The notes under the pieces are model-generated. The model was not told where the DNA came from. It saw only the letters and a list, made by a program, of their open reading frames with translations, and did no database searches. From Mycobacterium saskatchewanense (GTDB lineage: Bacteria; Actinomycetota; Actinomycetes; Mycobacteriales; Mycobacteriaceae), in contig NZ_AP022573.1 in assembly GCF_010729105.1 (NCBI RefSeq), positions 4,836,001 to 4,900,000 on the forward strand: a DNA stretch of 64,000 nt. Reading direction: 5' to 3'. Positions within the stretch are counted from its first letter, which is position 1; each line of letters opens with the position of its first letter. Made by a program: the position numbers and the translations under genes. Positions 39,708 to 49,860 of this stretch are shown piece after piece.

Positions 39708-40835
39708 ATGGTCGAGATCGGGATGGGTCGTACGGCCCGTCGCACCTATGAACTGAGCGAAATCAGCATCGTGCCGGCGCGGCGCACCCGCTCGTCGCAG
39801 GACGTGTCGACCGCCTGGCAGCTGGACGCGTACCGCTTCGAGATCCCCGTGCTGGCCCACCCGACCGACGCGCTGGTCTCACCGGAGTTCGCCATCGAAC
39901 TCGGCCGCCTGGGCGGCCTGGGCGTGCTCAACGGCGAGGGCCTGATCGGCCGGCACGCGGACGTCGAGGCCAAGATCGCCCAGCTGGTCGAGGCCGCGAG
40001 CAAGGAGCCCGAGCCGTCGGCGGCGATCCGGCTGCTGCAGGAGTTCCACGCGGCGCCGCTGAACCCCGACCTGCTGGGATCCGCGGTCGCGCGGATCCGC
40101 GAGGCCGGGGTGACCACGGCGGTGCGGGTCAGCCCGCAGAACGCCCAGGCGCTGACCCCGGTGCTGCTGCAGGCCGGCATCGACCTGCTGGTCATCCAGG
40201 GCACGATCGTGTCGGCGGAGCGGGTCGCCAGCGACGGCGAGCCGTTGAACCTGAAGACGTTCATCTCCGAGCTCGACGTTCCGGTGGTGGCCGGCGGGGT
40301 GCTCGACCACCGCACCGCGCTGCACCTGATGCGCACCGGCGCCGCCGGCGTCATCGTCGGCTACGGCTCCACCCAGGGCGTCACCACCAGCGACGAGGTG
40401 CTGGGTATCAGCGTGCCGATGGCAACCGCCATCGCCGACGCCGCCGCCGCGCGCCGCGAGTACCTCGACGAGACCGGCGGACGCTACGTGCACGTGCTGG
40501 CCGACGGCGACATCCACACCTCGGGCGAGCTGGCCAAGGCGATCGCCTGCGGCGCCGACGCGGTGATGCTGGGGACGCCGCTGGCCGAGGCCGCCGAGGC
40601 GCTCGGCGAGGGGTGGTTCTGGCCGGCCGCCGCGGCGCACCCGTCGCTGCCCCGCGGGGCGCTGCTGCAGATCGCCGTGGGCGAGCGCCCGCCGCTGGAG
40701 CGGGTCCTGGGCGGCCCGTCCGACGATCCGTTCGGCACCCTGAACCTGGTCGGCGGGCTGCGCCGGTCGATGGCCAAGGCCGGGTACTGCGACCTCAAGG
40801 AATTCCAGAAGGTCGGCCTGGCCGTCGGTAGCTGA
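39708..40835 (+). CDS. guaB3: IMP dehydrogenase-related protein GuaB3
   Basis: A 375-residue IMPDH/GMP reductase-like barrel without CBS domains, matching M. tuberculosis GuaB3 in length and sequence (MVEIGMGRTARRTYELSEIS). The canonical active-site loop with Cys is not seen. GuaB3-type proteins in actinobacteria are of uncertain role; some related enzymes are now thought to act as GMP reductases. Start ATG 39708 (a GTG lies one codon before). It is co-transcribed with guaB2. Confidence 0.93.
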   Translation: MVEIGMGRTARRTYELSEISIVPARRTRSSQDVSTAWQLDAYRFEIPVLAHPTDALVSPEFAIELGRLGGLGVLNGEGLIGRHADVEAKIAQLVEAASKEPEPSAAIRLLQEFHAAPLNPDLLGSAVARIREAGVTTAVRVSPQNAQALTPVLLQAGIDLLVIQGTIVSAERVASDGEPLNLKTFISELDVPVVAGGVLDHRTALHLMRTGAAGVIVGYGSTQGVTTSDEVLGISVPMATAIADAAAARREYLDETGGRYVHVLADGDIHTSGELAKAIACGADAVMLGTPLAEAAEALGEGWFWPAAAAHPSLPRGALLQIAVGERPPLERVLGGPSDDPFGTLNLVGGLRRSMAKAGYCDLKEFQKVGLAVGS

Positions 40836-40899
40836 GCGCGACGCCAGCTAAGGCGATGCTCGCTGGTTTATTACCGGCCGGTATGGCCATACTGGTGCG

Positions 40900-42636
40900 A
40901 TGAGGCCGGATTACGACGTTCTGATCATCGGTTCGGGGTTCGGGGGGAGCGTCAGCGCCCTGCGGCTGACCGAGAAGGGCTACCGCGTCGGCGTATTGGA
41001 GGCTGGTCGCCGCTTCGCTGACGAGGACTTCGCCGAGACGTCCTGGGACCTGCGCAAGTTCCTGTGGGCGCCGCGGCTCGGTTGCTACGGCATCCAGCGG
41101 ATCCACCCGCTGAAGAACGTGATGATCCTCGCCGGCGCCGGGGTGGGCGGCGGCTCCCTGAACTACGCCAACACGCTGTACGTGCCGCCGGACCCGTTCT
41201 TCAAAGACCGGCAGTGGGCGCACATCACGGACTGGCGCGACGAGTTGATGCCGCACTACGACCAGGCGCAGCGGATGCTCGGGGTGGTGACCAACCCGAC
41301 GGTCACCGACGCGGACAAGGTGCTCAAACAGGTCGCCGACGACATGGGCTGCGGCGACACCTGGGTGCCCACGCCCGTCGGGGTGTTCTTCGGGCCCGAC
41401 GGCATCAAGACCCCGGGCAAGACGGTGCCGGACCCGTACTTCGGCGGCTCGGGCCCCGACCGCACCGGTTGTCTGGAGTGCGGCTGCTGCATGACGGGCT
41501 GCCGCTACGGCGCGAAGAACACGCTGCTCAAGAACTACCTCGGGCTCGCGGAATCGGCCGGCGCCGAGGTCATTCCGATGACCACCGTGAAAGGCTTCGA
41601 GCAGCGCCCGGACGGGCTGTGGGAGGTGCGCACGGTGCGCACCGGGAGCTGGCTGCGCCGGGACCGGCGCACCTTCACCGCCGAGAACCTGATCCTGGCC
41701 GCCGGCACGTGGGGCACGCAGCACCTGATGTTCAAGATGCGCGACCGGGGCAAGCTGCCGCGCCTGTCCGACCGCCTGGGCGTGCTGACCCGGACCAACT
41801 CCGAGTCGATCGTCGGCGCCGGCCGGCTGGAGGCCACGCCGGACCTCGACCTGACGCACGGCGTGGCGATCACCTCGTCGATCCACCCGACGGGGGACAC
41901 CCACGTCGAACCGTGCCGGTACGGCAAGGGTTCCAATGCGATGGGCCTCCTGCAGACGCTGATGACCGACGGCACCGGGCCCGGCGGCACCGACGTGCCG
42001 CGCTGGAAGCAGTTGCTGCAGCAGGCCGCCGACGACCCGCGCCGCATGCTGCGCATGCTCAATGTCCACCAGTGGAGCGAGCGCACGCTGATCGCCCTGG
42101 TTATGCAGCACCTGGACAACTCGATCACCACTTACACCAAGCGTGGCAAGCTGGGCATCCGCTGGTACACCAGCAAGCAGGGCCACGGCGACCCCAACCC
42201 GGCCTGGAATCCCGTCGGCAACGAGGTCACCCGCCGCATCGCCGAAAAGATCGACGGCGTGGCCGGCGGCACCTGGGGCGAGCTGTTCAACATCCCGCTG
42301 ACCGCCCACTTCCTCGGCGGCGCGGCGATCAGCGACAGCCCCGACCGGGGCGTCATCGATCCCTACCACCGCGTCTGGGGTTACCCGAACCTGTACGTGG
42401 TGGACGGCGCCGCGATCTCGGCCAACCTGGGCGTCAACCCGTCGCTGTCGATCACCGCGCAGGCCGAGCGGGCCGCCTCGCTCTGGCCGAACAAGGGCGA
42501 GAACGACGAGCGGCCGCTGCAGGGCGACGCCTACCGGCGGATGGCGCCGATCGCGCCGGAGCGCCCGGTGGTGCCGGCGCAGGCGCCGGGCGGGCTGCGG
42601 TGGCTGCCGGTCACGCCGGTGAGCAGCGCGGGCTGA
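40900..42636 (+). CDS. choD: GMC-type cholesterol oxidase-like flavoprotein ChoD
   Basis: A 578-residue GMC oxidoreductase of exactly the ChoD length. FAD binding is at DVLIIGSGFGGSVSALRL (about residues 5-22). A Cys-rich stretch (GCLECGCCMTGCRYGAKN) lies near 185-205, and VDGAAISANLGVNPSLSITA closes the FAD site. ChoD influences mycobacterial virulence, though a true cholesterol oxidase activity is disputed. A CATACT hexamer at 40888-40893 sits 6 bases before the ATG, suggesting a leaderless transcript. The M. tuberculosis neighbour vapBC47 is absent. Confidence 0.93.
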   Translation: MRPDYDVLIIGSGFGGSVSALRLTEKGYRVGVLEAGRRFADEDFAETSWDLRKFLWAPRLGCYGIQRIHPLKNVMILAGAGVGGGSLNYANTLYVPPDPFFKDRQWAHITDWRDELMPHYDQAQRMLGVVTNPTVTDADKVLKQVADDMGCGDTWVPTPVGVFFGPDGIKTPGKTVPDPYFGGSGPDRTGCLECGCCMTGCRYGAKNTLLKNYLGLAESAGAEVIPMTTVKGFEQRPDGLWEVRTVRTGSWLRRDRRTFTAENLILAAGTWGTQHLMFKMRDRGKLPRLSDRLGVLTRTNSESIVGAGRLEATPDLDLTHGVAITSSIHPTGDTHVEPCRYGKGSNAMGLLQTLMTDGTGPGGTDVPRWKQLLQQAADDPRRMLRMLNVHQWSERTLIALVMQHLDNSITTYTKRGKLGIRWYTSKQGHGDPNPAWNPVGNEVTRRIAEKIDGVAGGTWGELFNIPLTAHFLGGAAISDSPDRGVIDPYHRVWGYPNLYVVDGAAISANLGVNPSLSITAQAERAASLWPNKGENDERPLQGDAYRRMAPIAPERPVVPAQAPGGLRWLPVTPVSSAG

Positions 42637-42640
42637 GCAC

Positions 42641-43537
42641 TTAGCTCGCCACCGCGCTGAGCGGCGCGCCGCTGACCACCCGGCTGCGCTCGCCGTGCAC
42701 GTTGACGGGCACGTCGCCCATCAGCGTGACGCGGTGCATCAGCCTGGCCTGGTTGTCGTAGTCGTCGATCGCCCGGTGCTGGGTTGCCCGGTTGTCCCAG
42801 ATGGCGACGTCGCCGGCTTCCCAATTCCAGCGAATGGTGTTCTCCGGCACCGTGATCCGCCGCTGCAGCAGGTCCAGCAGCACGGTTGACTCGTGGCTGT
42901 CGAAGTCGACGAAGCCGCGCACGAAGTCGCCGGCCAGCAGCGTGCGCTCGCCGGTCTCGGGATGCACGCGCACCACGGGGTGCTCGGTGCGGAAGTCGGC
43001 CTTCTCGAAGGCCTGCCGGAACGCGCGCTGCGCGTCGGTCAGGGCGTCGGCGTTGATGTTGACGTAGTCGTAGCGGTTGGTGTGCAGGGCCCACAGGTTC
43101 TCGACGAGGGCGCGCAGCGCGCCGGGCAGCTGCTCGTACGCGGCCGCGGTGTTGGCCCACAGGGTCGACCCGCCGTAGCGGGGCAGGGTGACCGCCCGCA
43201 GGATCGAGGCCGCGGGGTAGTTGGCGGCGAACGTGACGTCGGTGTGCCAGCGGGTGGCCTTGCCCCACTCGGAGTTGATCGGCGTGATGATCGGCGTGTC
43301 GGCGCCGAAGGCGCTCGCGGCCGGGTGGCCGATCGGCGTGCCCAGCCGCCCGGCGAACGCCAGCTGCTGCTGGTCGTCCAGGTGGTGCTGGCCGCGGAAG
43401 AAAATCACCTTGTGCGTGAGGAGCGCCTGGTGGATCGCCTCCACGGTGCTCTCGTCCAGGTCGCCCCCGAGGCGCACGCCGTCGACCCGGGCGCCGATAC
43501 GGCTGCCCAGCTTGGTGACGGATACCGGCTGTGTCAT
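42641..43537 (-). CDS. TauD-type Fe(II)/2-oxoglutarate alkylsulfatase (Rv3406-like)
   Basis: A 298-residue dioxygenase with HTD (His 98, Asp 100) and a distal His in [10 protein letters not shown], and the Arg in [10 protein letters not shown] that binds 2-oxoglutarate. It corresponds to Rv3406, a type II alkylsulfatase that releases sulfate from alkyl sulfates and inactivates some DprE1 inhibitors by oxidation. It is divergent from a TetR gene (43598), with two palindromes in the 60-base gap. The 3' end converges on choD 4 bases away. Confidence 0.92.
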   Translation of the reverse strand: MTQPVSVTKLGSRIGARVDGVRLGGDLDESTVEAIHQALLTHKVIFFRGQHHLDDQQQLAFAGRLGTPIGHPAASAFGADTPIITPINSEWGKATRWHTDVTFAANYPAASILRAVTLPRYGGSTLWANTAAAYEQLPGALRALVENLWALHTNRYDYVNINADALTDAQRAFRQAFEKADFRTEHPVVRVHPETGERTLLAGDFVRGFVDFDSHESTVLLDLLQRRITVPENTIRWNWEAGDVAIWDNRATQHRAIDDYDNQARLMHRVTLMGDVPVNVHGERSRVVSGAPLSAVAS

Positions 43538-43562
43538 GCGAATCGTCCTTCGTGAAATCGGC

Positions 43563-43606
43563 TGTAGTCATGTGACTACATCGGCTAGTGTAGACGTATG
43601 ACTACA
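43563..43606. promoter_or_regulatory. Two TetR operators between the TauD-type gene and its regulator
   Basis: Site 1: TGTAGTCA (43563-43570), TG, TGACTACA (43573-43580), perfect. Site 2: TGTAGACG (43589-43596), TA, TGACTACA (43599-43606), with two mismatches between arms. The centres are 26 bases apart. Site 2 covers the start codon of the TetR gene (43598), implying autorepression. Confidence 0.8.
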
Positions 43607-44167
43607 GGATCGGCAAGCGTTGCGCGCCGCAAGATCCCCACCGGCCGCGAGGAGGTGGCCGCGGCGATCCTGGAGGCGGCCACCGACCTGTTCGCCGAAC
43701 GCGGCCCGGCCGCGACCTCGATCCGCGACATCGCCGCCCGCTCAAACGTCAACCACGGCCTGGTGTTCCGGCACTTCGGCACCAAGGAACAGCTGGTCGG
43801 CGCGGTGCTCGACCACCTCGGCGCCACCACCACCGCGCTGCTGGAAAGCGATCCGTCCGCGGCGGACGCCGAACGGGCACTGGACCGGCACCTGCGGGTG
43901 ATGGCCCGCACACTGCTCGACGGCTACCCGGCCGGGCAGCTGCAGACGCGGTTCCCGGGCGCCGCGCAGCTGTTGGACCGCATCCGCGCGAGCCACCCCG
44001 ACGAGCGCAGCGCCCGGCTGGCCGTCGCCAATGCCTTTGCGCTGCAGTTCGGTTGGCGGTTGTTCGCGCCGTTCCTGCGCTCGGCCGCCGGGCTCACCGA
44101 CCTCACCGACGACGAACTGCGCGAGGCCGTGGCCGCCGAGGCGGCCAGGATCGTCCAGCCGCGCTGA
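43598..44167 (+). CDS. TetR-family repressor (Rv3405c-like)
   Basis: A 189-residue regulator: helix-turn-helix at about residues 20-65 (AAILEAATDLFAERGP, SIRDIAARSNVNHGLVFRHF), all-helical ligand domain after. It matches Rv3405c in size and position. The operators at 43563-43606 indicate that it represses itself and the divergent alkylsulfatase gene; the inducer is unknown. Confidence 0.9.
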   Translation: MTTGSASVARRKIPTGREEVAAAILEAATDLFAERGPAATSIRDIAARSNVNHGLVFRHFGTKEQLVGAVLDHLGATTTALLESDPSAADAERALDRHLRVMARTLLDGYPAGQLQTRFPGAAQLLDRIRASHPDERSARLAVANAFALQFGWRLFAPFLRSAAGLTDLTDDELREAVAAEAARIVQPR

Positions 44168-44170
44168 ACG

Positions 44171-46534
44171 TCACTGACGCCGGGCCAAAGCCCGACGGTG
44201 CAGCGGCTCGCGGCCCACGGGCTGCTCCGGGGGCGGTAGCAGCGCCTTGCGGGGGTGCAACTCGACGGTCGTCGGCGAATCGGTGCTCAGCGTCAGGTCC
44301 GCACCGGCGTGGCGAATGGTCAGCTCGCCGCCCGGCCCGTCGCGCACCGTATAGATGACCTGCGTGTGGTCGACGTCGACGGTCAGCCGGAAGTCGCGCC
44401 ACCGCAGGCGGAACCGCAGTCGCGAAATGCCGTCCGGGAGTTGGGGATCCAGCGACAGGATGCCCTCGTCGTCGCGCAGGCCGCCGAATCCGCCGACCAG
44501 CGCCGTCCAGGCCCCGGCGAGCGACGCCATGTGCAACCCGTCGCGGGTGTTGTGGTGCAGGTCGCGCAGGTCGATCAGCCCGGCCTCGTAGGCGTAGTCG
44601 TGGGCCAGCTCCAGGTGACCGACCTCGGCGCACAGCACCGCCTGCGTGCAGGCGGACAGCGACGAGTCACGCACCATCCGCCGCTCGTAGTAGTCGACGT
44701 TGCGGGCCTTCTGCTCGGGGGTGAACGCGTGGCCCTGCCAGTGCATCGCCAGCACGAGGTCGGCCTGCTTGATCACCTGCGCGGGATAGAGCCGCACGTA
44801 CGGGTCGTGCAACAGCAACGGGTAGGCGTGGTTCTCCTTGAAGTCCCACTCCGCGAGCGTCGTGAATCCCTCGCACTGTTGGTGGACCCCGAGGCCTTCG
44901 TCGTAGGGGATGTTGGCGGCGTCGGCCGCGTCGCGCCAGGCGGCCAGCTCCTCGGTGGTGACACCGAGCGCTTCGGCCTCCTCGTGGTGGCGGACGCAGG
45001 CGTCGGCGGCGACGCGCAGGTTCTGCGCGGCCATCAGGTTGGTGAACACGTTGTCGCGGACGATGGCCGTGTACTCGTCGGGCCCCGTGACGCCGTCGAG
45101 ATGCCAGACGCCGTGCCGGTCGTGATGCCCGAGCGACAGCCACAGGCGGGCGGTCTCGACGAGCACGGTGAGGCAGTCCCGCTCCAGCGAATCGTCGCCG
45201 GTGACAATCCGGTACCGCTCGAAGGCCACCACGATGTCGGCGTTGATGTGCCAGGCCGCGGTGCCCGCCGGCCAGTAGGCCGAGCACTCCTGCCCGCGAA
45301 TGGTCCGCCACGGGAAGGCGGCGCCGGCGAGGCCGAGTTCGCCGGCCCGCTCCTTGGCGAGATCCAGGGTCGACGCCCGCCAGCGCAGCGCGTCGGCGAC
45401 CGTGTGCGGCGCCGTGTAGCTGAGCACCGGGAGCACGTAGCCTTCGGTGTCCCAGAAGGCGTGGCCGTCGTAGCCGGTCCCGGTGAGGCCCTTGGCGGGG
45501 ATGGCCCGGCGTTCGGCGCGCGCGCTGGCCTGCAGCAGGTGGAACAGGCCGAACCGCACGGCCTGCTGCGATTCGGGGTCGCCGTCGACCTCGACGTCGG
45601 CGCTGTCCCAGAAGGAGTCGAGGTAGGTGCGTTGCGCGTCCAGCAGCCCTTGCCACCCGCTGTAGCGGGCGCTGTGGATCGCGGCGGCGGCCTGATCCCG
45701 CAGGGCCGGACGCGAGCGCATGCTCGACCAGCCGTACGCCAGGTATTTGACGATGCGCAGTTTTTGCCCCGCCCGCAGCCCACAGATCACTGTCGTGCGG
45801 GCCAGGTCGTCGCGGGCGTCGGTGCTGAACTCGACGCGGCCGGGGACGTCGATCTCGTGATCCATTGCGGCCGCCATCATCAGGGCGCTGCTGCGGGTCC
45901 GGTGCATGAGCAGCGCCCCGGTCTCGGTGTTCTCGTGGTCGACGGCCTCCAGCGGGTTATCCAGGATGGCCGCCACCCGCGGGTCGCCGGAGGTGTGCGG
46001 CTGGTCCTCGTTGGTGACCAGTTCGGACTGCACCGTCACGCGCACGAAGTCGTTGACCGCTTCCACCACGTACTCGATGGCCGCGACGCCGCGCTGGGTG
46101 AGCGACACCAGCCGGGTGGACACCACCCTGACCTGCTTACCGGCCGGCGAGCACCAGAGCGCCTCGCGGGTGAGCGTCCCCGCGCGCATGTCGAGGACGC
46201 GCTCGTGGGAGAGCAGCTGCCCGTAGCGGACGTCGAACGGCTCGTCCTCGACCAGCAGGCGGAGGATCTTGCCGTTGGTGACGTCGACGATCGTCTGGCC
46301 GGCCTCCGGATAGCCGTAGCCGGCCTCGGCGTAGGGCAGCGGCCGGATCTCGTAGAACGAGTTCAGGTAGGTGCCGGGCAGGCCGTACGGCTCACCCTCG
46401 TCGAGGTTGCCGCGCAGCCCGATGTGCCCGTTGGACAGGGCGAACAGCGATTCGGTCTGGGCCAGCAGGTTGAGGTCGAGTGCGGTCTCGCGGAAGTGCC
46501 ACGGCTCGACGGGGAAGGATTCGTCGTCGATCAT
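44171..46534 (-). CDS. GH65 family glycoside phosphorylase/hydrolase (Rv3401-like)
   Basis: A 787-residue GH65 enzyme, matching Rv3401 in length. The N-terminal beta-sandwich starts [21 protein letters not shown]; the (alpha/alpha)6 barrel holds [20 protein letters not shown] with the acid Glu, and the C-terminal beta domain follows. GH65 members act on maltose, trehalose or kojibiose, usually by phosphorolysis yielding beta-glucose-1-phosphate. Its ATG overlaps the stop of the beta-phosphoglucomutase gene (ATGA 46531-46534), which supports that reaction: the neighbour would convert the product to glucose-6-phosphate. Confidence 0.9.
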   Translation of the reverse strand: MIDDESFPVEPWHFRETALDLNLLAQTESLFALSNGHIGLRGNLDEGEPYGLPGTYLNSFYEIRPLPYAEAGYGYPEAGQTIVDVTNGKILRLLVEDEPFDVRYGQLLSHERVLDMRAGTLTREALWCSPAGKQVRVVSTRLVSLTQRGVAAIEYVVEAVNDFVRVTVQSELVTNEDQPHTSGDPRVAAILDNPLEAVDHENTETGALLMHRTRSSALMMAAAMDHEIDVPGRVEFSTDARDDLARTTVICGLRAGQKLRIVKYLAYGWSSMRSRPALRDQAAAAIHSARYSGWQGLLDAQRTYLDSFWDSADVEVDGDPESQQAVRFGLFHLLQASARAERRAIPAKGLTGTGYDGHAFWDTEGYVLPVLSYTAPHTVADALRWRASTLDLAKERAGELGLAGAAFPWRTIRGQECSAYWPAGTAAWHINADIVVAFERYRIVTGDDSLERDCLTVLVETARLWLSLGHHDRHGVWHLDGVTGPDEYTAIVRDNVFTNLMAAQNLRVAADACVRHHEEAEALGVTTEELAAWRDAADAANIPYDEGLGVHQQCEGFTTLAEWDFKENHAYPLLLHDPYVRLYPAQVIKQADLVLAMHWQGHAFTPEQKARNVDYYERRMVRDSSLSACTQAVLCAEVGHLELAHDYAYEAGLIDLRDLHHNTRDGLHMASLAGAWTALVGGFGGLRDDEGILSLDPQLPDGISRLRFRLRWRDFRLTVDVDHTQVIYTVRDGPGGELTIRHAGADLTLSTDSPTTVELHPRKALLPPPEQPVGREPLHRRALARRQ

Positions 46535-47271
46535 GACTGCAGCAGCTCGGCGAGGTCGGTCACCACCACGTCCGCGCCGTCGCGCCGCAGCTCCTCGGCC
46601 TGCCCCACCCGATCCACTCCCACCACGAAGCCGAAGTTACCGGCACGGCCGGCCTGCACGCCCGACAGCGCGTCCTCGAACACGGCCGCGGCCCCGGGCT
46701 CGACGCCGAGCAGTTCCGCCCCGCGCAGGTAGGAGTCGGGGGCCGGCTTGCCGGCGATGTGTTCGTCGCGCAGCGTGATGCCGTCGACCCGCTTCTGCAC
46801 GTACCGGTCCAGGCCGGTGATCTGCAGGACGTCGCGGGTGTTGGCGCTCGAGGACACCACGCCGATCGCCAGCCCCGCTTCCGAGACGGCCTCCAGGTAG
46901 CGCCGCGACCCGTCGAACACCTCGACGCCGTCGTCGTGCAGCACCTTCTGGAACATCTCGTTCTTGCGGTTGCCGAGGCCGTAGACCGTGTCGGCGTCAT
47001 CGGGATCGTCCGGGCTGCCGTCGGGAAGCTCGATGCCGCGGCTTTGCAGAAACGACCGGACGCCGTCCTCGCGCTTCTTCCCATCGACGTATTTGCGGTA
47101 GTCGGCCGCGGGATCGAAGGGGACGAATTCCGCGCCGGATTGCTCCGCCCGTTGCTTGAGGAACGCGTCGAACATGGCCTTCCACGCCTTGGTGTGGACG
47201 CTCGCGGTATCGGTCAGCACACCGTCGAGGTCGAACAGGCAGGCACGCACCTTCTCCGGCAGACCCAGCAC
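46531..47271 (-). CDS. Beta-phosphoglucomutase-like HAD phosphatase (Rv3400-like)
   Basis: A 246-residue HAD protein with the nucleophile motif [12 protein letters not shown] (two Asp, as in beta-phosphoglucomutase), cap helices, VVSSSANT (motif 2), Lys in [10 protein letters not shown] and [15 protein letters not shown] (motif 4). It interconverts beta-glucose-1-phosphate and glucose-6-phosphate if it follows the family. It is first in a two-gene operon with the GH65 gene, overlapped by 4 bases. M. tuberculosis Rv3399-Rv3397c neighbours are absent here. Confidence 0.9.
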   Translation of the reverse strand: MLGLPEKVRACLFDLDGVLTDTASVHTKAWKAMFDAFLKQRAEQSGAEFVPFDPAADYRKYVDGKKREDGVRSFLQSRGIELPDGSPDDPDDADTVYGLGNRKNEMFQKVLHDDGVEVFDGSRRYLEAVSEAGLAIGVVSSSANTRDVLQITGLDRYVQKRVDGITLRDEHIAGKPAPDSYLRGAELLGVEPGAAAVFEDALSGVQAGRAGNFGFVVGVDRVGQAEELRRDGADVVVTDLAELLQS

Positions 47272-47529
47272 GGTGGGACCTCGCTTCCTGGACTCTCGTT
47301 GACGGATTTTCCTGGGTGCGTACCCACTCCATCACGCGGGAATACCTGCCGCCACCGGACGGGGCCCGAGGTGTCGAATTGAAGGTGTCGGTCGCCGGGA
47401 CCGCGGTTGCGATGGGGTGAAGAGGCGAGTTTTCGGGTGCGGTCGCCACAAATTTCCAACGTCTGATCATCGAAAGGGACGGTCGCGACGAGCCGACTGG
47501 CCGTATCCGGTGCCCACTACACTTGCGGC

Positions 47530-49107
47530 GTGGCGAAACCTGGTGACCCCGAAGCGGCCGGGCCCGTCAACCGGCCCGTGCTGGTTGTCGACTTCGGCGC
47601 CCAGTACGCGCAGTTGATCGCCCGCCGCGTGCGCGAGGCGCGGGTTTTCTCCGAGGTCGTTCCGCACACCGCGTCGATCGACGAGATCAAGGCCCGGGAG
47701 CCGGCGGCGCTGGTGCTCTCCGGGGGACCGTCCAGCGTCTATGAACCGGGCGCCCCGCAACTGGATCCGGCGGTGTTCGACCTCGGGGTGCCGGTGTTCG
47801 GCATCTGCTATGGGTTTCAGGCCATGGCGCAGGCGCTGGGCGGGACGGTCGCCCACACCGGCACCAGCGAGTACGGCCGCACCGAGCTGAAAGTGCTTGG
47901 CGGAGAGCTGCATTCGGGGCTGCCGAGCGTTCAGCCGGTCTGGATGAGCCACGGCGACGCGGTCACCGCCGCCCCGGAGGGGTTTGACGTGGTGGCCAGC
48001 AGCGCGGGCGCGGCGGTGGCGGGCTTCGAGAGCCGGGAGCGGCGCCTGGCCGGGGTGCAGTATCACCCCGAGGTGATGCACTCCCCGCACGGGCAGCAGG
48101 TGCTGAGCCGGTTCCTGCACGACTTCGCCAGGCTGGGCGCCGACTGGACGCCCGCCAACATCGCCGATGCCCTCGTCGAGCAGGTGCGCGCGCAGATCGG
48201 TAGTGGCCACGCGATCTGCGGGCTGTCCGGCGGCGTTGACTCGGCGGTGGCCGCCGCGCTGGTACAGCGCGCCATCGGTGACCGGTTGACCTGTGTGTTC
48301 GTCGACCACGGCCTGCTGCGCGCGGGCGAACGCGCGCAGGTGCAACGGGATTTCGTCGCGGCCACCGGCGCCAACCTGGTGACCGTCGACGCCGAGGAGA
48401 CCTTCCTGGCCGCGCTGTCGGGGGTGACCAATCCCGAGGGCAAGCGCAAGATCATCGGTCGCCAGTTCATCCGGGCGTTCGAGGGTGCCGTGCGGGATGT
48501 GTTGAGCGGCACCGATGTTGAGTTCCTGGTGCAGGGCACGCTGTACCCGGACGTGGTGGAGTCCGGCGGGGGCAGCGGCACGGCCAACATCAAGAGCCAT
48601 CACAACGTCGGCGGCCTGCCCGGCGATTTGAAGTTCAAGCTCGTCGAGCCGCTGCGGCTGCTGTTCAAGGACGAGGTGCGCGCCGTCGGGCGCGAGTTGG
48701 GGCTGCCGGAGGAAATCGTTGGGCGGCAGCCTTTTCCGGGCCCCGGGCTGGGCATCCGGATCGTCGGGGAGGTCACCGCGCAGCGGCTGGAGACGTTGCG
48801 GCGGGCCGACTCGATCGCCCGCGAGGAGCTGACCGCCGCCGGGCTGGACAACCAGATCTGGCAATGCCCGGTGGTGTTGCTGGCCGACGTCCGCTCGGTC
48901 GGCGTGCAGGGCGACAACCGCACCTACGGGCACCCGATCGTGCTGCGGCCGGTGTCGAGCGAGGACGCGATGACCGCCGACTGGACCCGGGTGCCCTACG
49001 AGGTGCTGGAGCGCATCTCGACGCGGATCACCAACGAGGTGGCCGAGGTCAACCGCGTGGTGCTCGACATCACCAGCAAGCCGCCCGGCACCATCGAATG
49101 GGAGTAG
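47530..49107 (+). CDS. guaA: GMP synthase (glutamine-hydrolysing)
   Basis: A 525-residue GuaA converting XMP to GMP. The class I glutamine amidotransferase domain (about 15-205) has the nucleophile in GICYGFQ and QYHPEV; the ATP-pyrophosphatase domain carries LSGGVDSAV, and the C-terminal dimerisation domain ends [13 protein letters not shown] 47530 has a TACACT hexamer 6 bases upstream (47518-47523), the arrangement of a leaderless transcript. It completes guanine nucleotide synthesis with guaB2 in the same window. Confidence 0.95.
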   Translation: MAKPGDPEAAGPVNRPVLVVDFGAQYAQLIARRVREARVFSEVVPHTASIDEIKAREPAALVLSGGPSSVYEPGAPQLDPAVFDLGVPVFGICYGFQAMAQALGGTVAHTGTSEYGRTELKVLGGELHSGLPSVQPVWMSHGDAVTAAPEGFDVVASSAGAAVAGFESRERRLAGVQYHPEVMHSPHGQQVLSRFLHDFARLGADWTPANIADALVEQVRAQIGSGHAICGLSGGVDSAVAAALVQRAIGDRLTCVFVDHGLLRAGERAQVQRDFVAATGANLVTVDAEETFLAALSGVTNPEGKRKIIGRQFIRAFEGAVRDVLSGTDVEFLVQGTLYPDVVESGGGSGTANIKSHHNVGGLPGDLKFKLVEPLRLLFKDEVRAVGRELGLPEEIVGRQPFPGPGLGIRIVGEVTAQRLETLRRADSIAREELTAAGLDNQIWQCPVVLLADVRSVGVQGDNRTYGHPIVLRPVSSEDAMTADWTRVPYEVLERISTRITNEVAEVNRVVLDITSKPPGTIEWE

Positions 49108-49116
49108 GCGCCCGGC

Positions 49117-49761
49117 CTACTCCACGAATTCGCTTCGTCCGTCGGCGATTGCGGCCGCATCCCAGTTGCCGCCGGCCTCCTCGACAAGCCGGCGGGCGAC
49201 CTCGCGATCGCCTTCGCCGGCGACCAGGATCAGCGTGTGATCGGTCGTGGTGACGGATCCTCCGCGCAGGCGGGTACGGGCTGCGGGGTCGGCCGCCAGC
49301 GCGTCGCCGAGGCGGCCGGTGTCGATATCCGGCACGGTGATGAGGATCGCGTTGTCCTCCGGGGCCCGCGGCGGCAGGTAGTCGAAGGTCAACACGGATT
49401 CCTGATCGAACTGGCGGCGCAGTGCCTCGGCGGCGGCGTGCAGGGCGGACTCGTCGGCGCCGCACAGGTGGAATTCGCGCGACCGCTCGAAGGTCAGTCG
49501 CTGCAGCGCAGTGGACCAGTAGGCCCCGTCGAGCGGCGTCGATCCGGTCACTTCGACGCCATTGTGGCTGAGCGTCTCGTCGGCGTGTGACTCGAACAGG
49601 GGATCGGCGTTGGCGGTGATGAACAGCTCCGCCGGTTGGCAGGGCGCGGCCCGGCTCGGCGCTATTGAAGCCGCCATTGAAGCCATTGAAGCCATTGAAG
49701 CCATTGAAGCCATTGAAGCGCTACCAAAAAGCACCATCAGCCACACCAGCACCGAGCGCAT
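49117..49761 (-). CDS. Secreted/membrane protein with repeat-containing signal peptide (Rv3395A-like)
   Basis: About 214 residues from ATG 49761. An N-terminal signal segment (MRSVLVWLMVLFGSASMAS) runs into tandem Ser-Met-Ala repeats encoded by a 9-bp tandem array (49674-49718), then a mature part with two Cys (APCQPAELF and LCGADES). No domain is recognised. Position and size match Rv3395A, which lies beside the imuA'-imuB SOS genes. It is divergent from imuA' and may share the LexA-controlled region. Confidence 0.78.
   Translation of the reverse strand: MRSVLVWLMVLFGSASMASMASMASMASMAASIAPSRAAPCQPAELFITANADPLFESHADETLSHNGVEVTGSTPLDGAYWSTALQRLTFERSREFHLCGADESALHAAAEALRRQFDQESVLTFDYLPPRAPEDNAILITVPDIDTGRLGDALAADPAARTRLRGGSVTTTDHTLILVAGEGDREVARRLVEEAGGNWDAAAIADGRSEFVE
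49674..49718 (-). repeat. 9-bp VNTR, five exact copies, inside a signal peptide
   Basis: CCATTGAAG is repeated five times without interruption (49674-49718); diverged copies lie just outside. On the coding (minus) strand each unit gives a Ser-Met-Ala triplet, so copy-number change keeps the frame and alters signal-peptide length. Confidence 0.95.
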
Positions 49762-49820
49762 AAAGCAGCCTCTCACGTTGCTTGACGCTTGTCGGAGGGC
49801 GGGTGTTTACTGCGTGTAGA

Positions 49821-49836
49821 TCGAACATACTTTCGA
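49821..49836. promoter_or_regulatory. LexA (SOS) box upstream of imuA'
   Basis: TCGAAC (49821-49826), ATAC, TTTCGA (49831-49836) matches the mycobacterial SOS box TCGAAC-N4-GTTCGA with one mismatch. It is 25 bases before the imuA' ATG. The same operator precedes dnaE2 at 61151-61166. Confidence 0.88.
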
Positions 49837-49860
49837 AAATCGTGGATCGGGAGGCTTGTC

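Noticed and set aside
44255..46732. 825-codon plus-strand frame opposite the GH65 gene
   Set aside because: Antisense shadow of the GH65 and beta-phosphoglucomutase-like genes, no recognisable domain.
49674..49718. Possible CRISPR-like repeat array
   Set aside because: Units are 9 bp, contiguous and without spacers, and encode Ser-Met-Ala in frame; it is a coding VNTR.
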